From Wuchereria bancrofti (taxonomy: Eukaryota > Nematoda > Chromadorea > Rhabditida > Onchocercidae): DNA of 18,294 nt. Under the pieces are notes generated by a model, which worked only from the letters and a program-made list of their open reading frames with translations, made no database searches and had not been told where the DNA came from. Every line of letters starts with the position of its first letter. Position 1 is the first letter of the stretch. Location of the stretch: contig SSBO01000012.1 in NCBI GenBank assembly GCA_005281725.1, forward strand, positions 10,610,265 through 10,628,558, written 5' to 3'. The position numbers were made by a program, and so were the translations under genes. This document shows positions 10,861 to 18,294 of this stretch, piece by piece.

Positions 10861-13800
10861 GTAAAACTAAGGTGATGGCGCAAATAGCAAGTGAGTATTG
10901 CAAACTTCTATCAATTGAAATCTTATCAATATCTTCACGTCTCTTGTTCCAGTCCTCTTCAGCACCGATTTCAACAACTAACGTCGATGACACCCGTGAA
11001 AGTACCTCATTACCTACTTTAAATTCGCATCCGTAAACGCCACTGTCTGGAGGTCGCGCCTGAATGAAAATTACAGAGCTTTGAAAGTTTAAAGACTCAA
11101 TTTCAAAAGTCAAGGAGGAAATAATATCACTTCCAAAATGAAAACAAACAGAAATGGTATAAATTTAAATTTCGCATACTTCACTTAGCACCAGCAGTTG
11201 ATTGCCAGCTTTAAAGGCCAGACGTGAAGGAGCTGTACTGGGGTCAATTAAACGACCATCACGCAACCACTGCACTGACACACGAAACTGTTCATTGATT
11301 GAGCAATTGAAAATTACCGTCGCTCCGGAATGTACCTTACGATCCTCAAGTTGTGGCCAGACTTTGTTATCTGATATGCAAATTTCGAAATATAATTTGA
11401 TTAGTGTAACATAGAAAATTCGCAAGTCAAGAAAAAAAAAGTCATCTATAAATGAAGTTGAAATTAAATTGAATAGAACATAAAATAAATTCAATCTTAT
11501 ATCAGCAGAAATCACTTCAAAATAAGCCGAAAAAGTAGTAGAAAGTAACAAACAAATTATGATTACCATAAACAAGAACGTGTGCCGAACTTTCCACATG
11601 TCCGGCTTCATTGCTTACACGACATGTATAAATACCCGTATCTGCTAATGAGACATTGACCACATATAAATTATCATCATTAGCTTTCACGTGTAAGCGT
11701 CTTTCCACAGCAGCTGGAAATGAATCGCCACCATCTTTCACCCACTTAATGATTGGGGCCGGAACGCCTTAAAAGATTTAGGAGTAAGAAATAGAAGTTA
11801 AACTTCAACATAAAAAATCATTTTATTGAAGTTAGCTAAAATAGAGAAACAAACAAAGGGTATGGGGAAGAGCAAAGGAGAGATCCGAAAAAAGACCCTT
11901 CACTGCTTTAAGGATTTCAAACCTGAAAACTTTTTTCCACATTGGACCGGAAGAAAGAGCTATGAGCTAACTAAACAATTACAAGGTGTCTCAAAACCTA
12001 CTTAAAAATCTTAGAGTAACACAAGTAAAAATACTTGTGTTCCAAGCTTTACAAAGTAAAAAGTTGCACAGAAATGCTTACCTTGTGCAGCGCATCTTAA
12101 CCTAGCGCTGCCACCACGAACAATCGATATATTTGACGGTGAATAATGAATTCGCGGTTTTTGCAGAACCATTAATTTCATTCTGTAAACGAGAAAATTA
12201 TTCAGATTATTGAATAAAAGAAAATCAGTGTCACAACTACTTTTGGCCTTGATCAAATGGGTACGTCTCGACCCACTGAATTATTGACGCATGGATAAAA
12301 CCATCAAAAAACGCAAACTTTTACTTCAGAGAATATGCCGAACCATAATGATTCCGCACAATACATTGATATTCCGCTTGATCACTAAAATCAATGTCAC
12401 TGAGTTGCAATTCACTAAAAAGATATTCCATTGCAAGTCCTGTAGCCGTGCCTAAAAGTTGCTTTAAACTATTTTATTTAGATTCATGAAGGCTTCATGA
12501 AAACTTAGCAATAATTATAAAAACTAACTGTTTGTAGTCGATGAATGATTATAAACGAAAATAGTTGTCGCATCATGCGATAACAGGCGAAATCGCCCAT
12601 CACGAATAACTTTCCATTTGATATCCAATGGCGCAGCACCATAACCAGTACAGTTAAGTTTAACACTAGTTCCTAGCAGCGCTTTCACTAATGCATTGGG
12701 ATGATTCAACAATCGAGGACGGGGCGAATCATCAACTGAAAGAAATTTCATTCTTGAATTACTGAATTTCAAAGTTAATGACTTAAATTCAATAACCATG
12801 AAAAAAAAATTGAATTGTAAACTAAGTCTGGAAGTATGAAACATGACAAATGACCAGCTTTAAACCATACCACATGTCAGATTTGCATCATCAATCACAG
12901 CAACATCAATACCACGTAATGCTAACGGATAGGAACACAACATTGTTATGGTTTTGCGATCCAGTTTCGATGAAAATAGCCAGTGTGAAAACCACTTCAG
13001 CTCACAGTCACAAACAAGAGATGAAGTATTGATAAAACTGCAAATCAAAAATAGTTCTGAAGAAAGAAAAAGTTTCCGAATAAAAATATTGCTAATAATA
13101 CATGGAATTCCATTGGTTATCTCATTTATAAACTAACAGTCGTCTCAAGTGTAGATATTCAAATGCACCATTCTGCACGCTAGCAATAGGATTATCCGTC
13201 AAATCGAGATTTTGTAATGCTGGAAAATTTTCAAATGCATGTGTTGGAATTGTTCGAACTCGATTAGAAGTAAATTTGAGGGTCCGCAAAGTTGGTAGAG
13301 AGGTATTTGCAAGAACTGACTCATCTTCAACACACATTGCCAATCCATTTCCAGAAAGATCACTGAAAACATTATTTAATTAACATGTTAATGTTATATA
13401 TTAACTGAACAAAGAGTTGAAATATCACCAAATTCTTGAAAATCAGGGTTTTCCTGGACCGTCTGGAAAAAACCAAACAAGTACCTGAATGAAATGTAAA
13501 CTAACAGATAATTTAATTTATCCAAATCATGCATCGCATTTCGATGGATCGTATCGATTTGATTATCAGCTAATGAGAGATATTCCAGACGTGAAAGCTT
13601 TTTAAACAATAATGAAGGAAGCGTACGAAGACGATTCGAAGATAAATCAAGCCACTGTAAGGTCGAGCATAGAGACCATGCTGATGAATCTATCCATGCA
13701 ACGTCGTTTGAACTCATATCACTAGAAAGATTGTAATATTTTGAGAAATAGTTTGATTTCAAGATTTCACAAGCTAAAACTTTTATGAAAATTTGAACCT

Positions 13801-16461
13801 ACTAAAACGAATTTACACTGAACATAGATTTAAAGTAAAAAATACAGAGTTGTAAGCGAATGCATCCCATAGAGCCAACCACCAGTGACTGCCTTCAATT
13901 GATTTTCGGCAATATTCAACCTCTGAAGCTGTTCCAAACCCCAGAATGTCCCATCTTCAAGTGTATCCAACAAATTTCGCGCTAGTGACAAATTTTGAAG
14001 AGATGTCAGTGAAGTGAACGTCAATGCATGCAAAACTGTGAGACGGTTACGACTGAGATCTCTAAAAATACTTCATTTGTCGAATAAAATACGAAAGTAA
14101 GGAGAAGAAAAACAATTTCATCTAGTAAAAAGGAGAATAAGCTTCAAACAGAAAAAAAAAAAACTATGAAAATCACTTTTTGTTTTACTTTAAAAAGAAA
14201 ATCTACATTTAGAATTTATAATTAGAATAAATTCCTTACACATATCAATAACGTGAAATAAATAAGAAAAAAAGAAAAATAAACATTTGAGAATCAAAAT
14301 TACACACTCAAAACTGCTGCCAATTCCTAACCATTACTTATGGCGGCAACACTTACGCACACAAAAAAATGTAAAGTCAAAAATTTATTTAAATGTTTGC
14401 TTACAAAAATCGAAGTGCAAACAGTCCCTGAAAAGCACTTTTTTCGATGGTTTCAATTTTGTTCCGTGATAACCTCAAAACTCGAAGTGACTGTAGCCCT
14501 ATGAATGTAGCGGAACGCAGTGATGCCAACAGATTATTGCTGAGGTCTCTATAAGAAAAGAATACGCACTGAAAGAACTTGAGCAAAGCGATGAAATTTA
14601 TGAATTTTCAAATTTGAAATAAAAGATTGCATCTTTTAATTATTTCGTGATCAGAAAAAATTTGAAATTAACAGTATGACGGAAGAAACTTCACAAAAAT
14701 GTAAACTCATACAATTTTGTGATTTTGGCGTTAGCAGCTTGCAACACATGTAAACGCGGAAAATCATGCAAAACATTACGACTCAAATCGACTACGTCAA
14801 TCTTTGCAATCCGTGAAACATCAATGGTCGTAATTTGCGAAATGTTATTCGCTTTGCTAAAGAAGTTTTAATTGAATTCATCTTTCTCGTGATTTCTTGA
14901 CTAAGAACTTCCAGTGGAAATACGACCTAAGTAAAAAAAGTTGTTTTACGAAAGTCAATAAAACTTACAGATCGAGTCTACGCAAATTCGCTAGGGATTC
15001 AATCCCAAGCGGAATCGAAGTTAGCCGATTCTTCCGAAGCAAGCTGGAAAATATTTACAGATGTTGATTCAAATTAATAATATACAGTAGTAGAGTGGTG
15101 ACGTTCTTAAAGCACAAATGGAATAGGTGTTCTTATCAAGTGTCAGGAAAAGTTCACTGTAAAAGCCAAATGTAACACGCAGGTCTAATTAGGCATAAGC
15201 CTATCTGAGAGACTCGTCACACTAACTGCACAACTATTTTATCTATTAGATGCTTGCTTGAGTTACTTAAACTTCACCAATTTATATTCACAGAGTAATA
15301 AGGTAACATATTCCACAAGAAACTGGAGTAATATAAAGTGTAGTTTAGTAGATGAAAAAAGAGCACAGTACATACAGCGCTTCAAGTTTAGGAGTATGGG
15401 CGAAAACAAGACGTGAGAAACCACCGATCTGATTCTCGCTGAGATCCCTAAAAATACGAAAAAAAAATTCATTTCAATATGTAAACTTACTACAAATCAT
15501 ATGCACGCAAAAAAGAAAAAAAAAAACAATTTCCGGAACCATAAGCAGAAAAAGCAAATCTTTTTAAATTCGTTTTTATGCTGTAGCAGCGAATGTTACT
15601 AACTTTTTTTATTATAATGCATCAAAACTTACAGAGAGATAAGACTGCTCAATCCAACGAAAGTAGTAGGCAAGATTTTTTCAATATAATTCCCTTGAAG
15701 TTCTCTATAAAAATTAAACATAAATTATGCTACGACTAAATTGTTCTAAAATAACAATATATTTCTGATGGGATACATTATAGCTTATCCCCCAATCTTT
15801 TTTCTAATGATATAGCTATGGGTTAGCATAGCAGTAATATAATCCACTGTTATAATTAATATAACACCAGTATTTGTATATATATATATACTACTTTTGA
15901 TAATACAAAAAAATTTGATAATACACTAATATTTCATATGAAAACGAGTCAAGCAATCAAAAATCATATTATTATATTATATTACTGCTGTATGTATGTA
16001 TATATATACTTTATTTATTACATTATATTATAACTTATTTACTTCCATACTTAATCTAATTTAATCGACTAATACTCTCCTGCAGAGTTCTTTAACCTCT
16101 CACCAACACTAATCCTTAACCGTAGTTCTAAAAAGCTTTAGCTAGCATATGAAAATACAGATATTCTTTTGAGATTCAAACATCCACTTTATTTAAGTCT
16201 TTTTAGAAAGGAATCCTCATGAAATTCTATTTACAAATTGAAAAGATTTAAATTAACATCATAATATGCATACAGCGTAGTCGCCCAAGATGGTAGTGAA
16301 AACGGAACATCGGTTAAACTGCGACGACTACAGTCGATGTGGGTATCAAGACAATGGCACTCTTCAGGACACTGTTCTAGGCAAATCACTCTGGTGGACA
16401 GAACGAACATTGTCATGCATAATATAAGCGTTCGATTCTTTGCGTAAAACCATTGCCCCAT
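10523..16461 (-). CDS. sma-10: LRIG-family transmembrane protein (LRR plus three Ig domains), SMA-10-like, 17 exons, about 904 aa
   Basis: Minus-strand exons: 16461-16274, 15704-15633, 15447-15376, 15043-14969, 14856-14713, 14548-14405, 14061-13846, 13721-13506, 13362-13138, 13037-12871, 12735-12529, 12451-12325, 12182-12082, 11767-11567, 11370-11180, 11059-10787, 10618-10523 (TAA). The exons total 2715 nt and stay in frame throughout. Order: signal peptide (about 1-27), LRRNT (Cys31/35/37/44), about 16 LRRs of 24 residues (63-451), LRRCT (Cys460/462/485/506), Ig1 (Cys535-Cys605), Ig2 (Cys648-Cys700), Ig3 (Cys741-Cys793), transmembrane helix about 838-860, and a 44-residue tail. LRR, three Ig and one TM is the LRIG arrangement. 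Vertebrate LRIGs modulate growth-factor and BMP receptors; C. elegans SMA-10 promotes BMP-like signalling. The alternative IGLR-2 is less likely because it has fewer repeats and a single Ig. Assignment to SMA-10 rests on architecture, not alignment. Confidence 0.9.
10970..12735 (-). other. LRIG-like gene: three Ig domains (exons 11-16)
   Basis: Each Ig domain is built from two exons. Ig1: exons 11-12, VKLNC, then KW, then AEYQC. Ig2: exons 13-14, ARLRC, then IKWVKDG, then DTGIYTC. Ig3: exons 15-16, VIFNC, then VQWLRDG, then DSGVYGC. All three have the canonical Cys-Trp-Cys set and the D-x-G/A-x-Y-x-C motif of I-set domains. Exon 14 has the unusual acceptor TTAAG, but phase (G|GC) and the Ig2 fold both require it. 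Confidence 0.88.
12871..13037 (-). other. LRIG-like gene: LRRCT cap exon
   Basis: Exon 10 encodes residues 452-506 with the LRRCT cysteine pattern: [12 protein letters not shown], then a cysteine after 22 residues (MLCSYP), then the terminal NLTC. It caps the LRR solenoid just before Ig1. It starts by completing the same split leucine codon as the LRR exons and ends in phase 1, the usual phase for Ig module borders. Confidence 0.88.
13138..15704 (-). other. LRIG-like gene: LRR solenoid exons 2-9
   Basis: Eight exons of 72, 72, 75, 144, 144, 216, 216 and 225 nt encode about 16 repeats of consensus LxLxxNxIxxIxxxxFxxLxxL. Each exon equals one, two or three 24-residue repeats, with one or three extra residues in two exons. 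Every intron splits the first leucine codon of a repeat in phase 2 (CT or TT, then the third base). Clear repeats include [33 protein letters not shown] and [11 protein letters not shown]. The repeat in exon 5 is degenerate ([15 protein letters not shown]). Confidence 0.92.
15705..16273 (-). repeat. Intron 1 of LRIG-like gene with TA/TAA low-complexity sequence
   Basis: This is the longest intron of the gene (569 bp; donor GTATGC, acceptor TTATAG). Between about 15790 and 16030 it holds low-complexity stretches: a (TA)n run near 15876-15890, a direct repeat tttgataataca at about 15896 and 15914, an attatattatattatatt block near 15967, and tgttat/ataaca inverted arms near 15847. No exon is visible inside. 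Confidence 0.7.
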
Positions 16462-16486
16462 CACATTAGAACAACCTATAATTAAA
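16462..16486 (-). promoter_or_regulatory. Predicted (trans-)splice acceptor before LRIG-like ATG
   Basis: The minus strand reads cgtttaattatag followed by 14 bases (gttgttctaatgtg) and then the ATG at 16461. The spacing suits spliced-leader addition. An upstream ATG immediately followed by TGA (ATGTGATG) overlaps the chosen start. Translating from 16461 places a hydrophobic signal core right after a basic stretch, which supports this start. Confidence 0.5.
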
Positions 16487-18294
16487 CGAATTAAGAGAGG
16501 TAGAGATGAGTAAAAACACTTTAGGATATCATCGAAGAAATGGAAAAAGAAGGAAAAAACGAGAGTAATGCAATTTTTTCTTGATAATTTACATTGTAAA
16601 TTATAAGTGAATAAATCTATCAGCCTTTACTGTGGATTCATTTCAGAAACTTTAAAGAGACTTTAAGTTTGGAATTGATATTAAAATCAAGAATTTATAA
16701 TTTACATTAAATGAGACTTGGGTACACCAACTTCTCCTTCTTGAGAACGCCACTAAAGAAGTACAGCCAAGTCATCGTTCCATCGAATGTTCATCCTTCA
16801 TTCTAAATAATCGTCAAACGGTATAAAGCTTGGATCTGTCTTATTGGAATTATGATAAGTGATAATGTTGCACTGTAATCATCATAAATAATAGCATAAT
16901 ATTGCAATTATGGAGAATAATTCTAATAACAATATGGCAGTTAAAAATCACTAAAACCTTATATGATAGATTACGTAAGCCTCTCTACCGCTTTTATTTC
17001 TATAACTGTTTGATGCTTTATGTGGATATATCTTGCAACATAGAAGCATTACAGTTCTAGCCACTTACAGATTAATAACGAGAATTCTTATTATCTAATA
17101 CCGGTAGCAGTAACCATTTTTCAGCAGAGATTTTAGGGAAAAATAAAATTGAAATTATTGATTTGAAAACATTAGAAGAATCACTCTTGAAATTCCTGCA
17201 GTATCTTGCTACGCTGAATCTCATTTCCCATGTTTTTTTAATGCAAACCTATCGGAAATTCCAACCAAAGTTTATGAAATTTATTCACATAGAATGGAAA
17301 TATATGGAAAACTATAGAATAGATAACTCAGAAGAATTTTCTAAACTTCTCCCGAAAAGATTCCGGTAAACATTTCCATTCCAGAAAAGGTATTAAACAA
17401 GAATTGTTATACAACAACAAATGCATAATAAATTCCTCCTAAATATATTCGCCAACAAAATAAAAAAAAGTAAATCTTAATCGCGCCATAGCCGCCCATT
17501 GCTATAGAACACGGTTCGGCCCGAAATTGCAAAAAAAAAAGAAAAAATTGTTCAGTCTGTAATCTTTTAATTTTGAAATTCATTTTTTTTCCAAATTGTT
17601 TGAAATTGTTTCTAAAAAAGTAGCAAATAATAATAATTAATTATAGTTCACGTCAAGACATTCATTTATTGGAAAATGTTAATTTATGAATTTAATTAAT
17701 TTATAGGAAAAACAGAATTCAAAAGTGAGGAAATCAAAGTCTACACTTGTGTGTTTTTCATCTTCACTAATTTATTAGTTGAGGGAATTGAGTTGATAAT
17801 ATATTATATCGTCAATAAAGAGAAGGAGAGAGAGATAAGATTGACTTTCATAAGTTAAAAAAATGTGATGCATAGATGGATTGAGTACATTGTATGCTTA
17901 TCTTTTTAGGTTAAAGATGAAGACTGCAAGAAACTAAGAAGCATTGCAGAAGAACATAAATGTGTACGAAATGACACAACAAATTATGGCTTTTCAGAAT
18001 GACAGTGGTATATATTATCGAGGTATAAAGCGGAGGATTGGCGCAAATAACTGAATGAGCAGACAATGAAACTATCAAAATTTTTGTTCTCTTTCCTAAA
18101 CTAAAGTTATAGCAGAATATGAAGAATCACGTAAAACATAAAAGGACGATAGAAAGTATCCCATGGAGCGTTATGGAATAGCTTTTCCAGAAAATAAGCT
18201 AAAATATCCGTCTCATGCAAGGTAGTATAGGATGTCAAATATGATATATGCAAGATTGTTCGGGGTGTCTCATGTAAAAATTTTCAAAGTTAAA
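16487..18294. other. Upstream intergenic DNA of the LRIG-like gene
   Basis: No gene is supported in these 1.8 kb. They presumably include the promoter or outron of the LRIG-like gene. Items noted: a small GC-rich island at 17480-17531, an acceptor-preceded open frame on the plus strand at 17910-18002, and a chance-length open frame ending at 17369. The remainder is AT-rich with short poly(A)/poly(T) runs and a short GA stretch near 17820-17838. Confidence 0.6.

Noticed and set aside
17080..17369. Plus-strand open frame of about 95 codons with an acceptor-like TTTTTCAG near its start
   Set aside because: It lacks an ATG start and a recognisable domain. Given the base composition, about one open run of this length is expected by chance in the window.
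17495..17531. tRNA 3' half suggested by GGTTCGGCCC
   Set aside because: The T-loop lacks the conserved A, and no D-arm, anticodon arm or acceptor pairing can be found in the 75 bases upstream.

Overview
The window is strongly AT-rich nuclear DNA from a nematode. Introns are mostly about 80-570 bp with GT..(T)TTCAG or TTTAG-type ends. Predicted start codons sit a few bases after a splice-acceptor-like sequence, as expected for spliced-leader trans-splicing. Protein resemblances are all metazoan. The AT richness and intron sizes suit a spirurid or filarial worm, but I cannot name the species.

All three protein genes I can support lie on the minus strand. The order below is the direction of transcription. 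(1) 16461 to 10523 is a 17-exon gene for a single-pass receptor-like protein of about 904 aa: signal peptide, LRRNT, about 16 leucine-rich repeats, LRRCT, three Ig domains, one transmembrane helix and a short tail. This is the LRIG architecture, and C. elegans SMA-10 is the likely counterpart. (2) 7761 to 5045 is a 7-exon PAQR / adiponectin-receptor-type seven-helix protein of about 425 aa with all four zinc-site residues in place. (3) 4535 to 3685 is a 3-exon mitochondrial acyl carrier protein (NDUFAB1 type, about 137 aa) with the phosphopantetheine serine. Exon boundaries were chosen by hand so that phases and exon lengths agree exactly; no transcript evidence was available.

Layout from left to right: 1-305 is a compound trinucleotide microsatellite. 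306-3684 is gene-poor AT-rich DNA with a polypurine stretch near 2640-2830. 3685-4535 is the acyl carrier protein gene. 4541-5044 is a short intercistronic gap with a poly(A) signal for the PAQR gene. 5045-7771 is the PAQR gene. 7772-10522 is intergenic DNA with a few weak candidates: a small secreted-like ORF, an exon-like GC-richer patch and a possible PAQR first exon. 10523-16475 is the LRIG-like gene. 16476-18294 is upstream DNA with no gene I can support.

The most interesting points are these. A PAQR receptor gene sits beside an LRR-Ig membrane protein gene, and in C. elegans PAQR-2 depends on an LRR-Ig partner, IGLR-2. A 26-bp perfect inverted repeat joins a PAQR coding exon to its upstream intron. 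The PAQR and acyl carrier protein genes are arranged like a possible operon. In the LRIG-like gene, every LRR-region intron splits the same leucine codon in phase 2.
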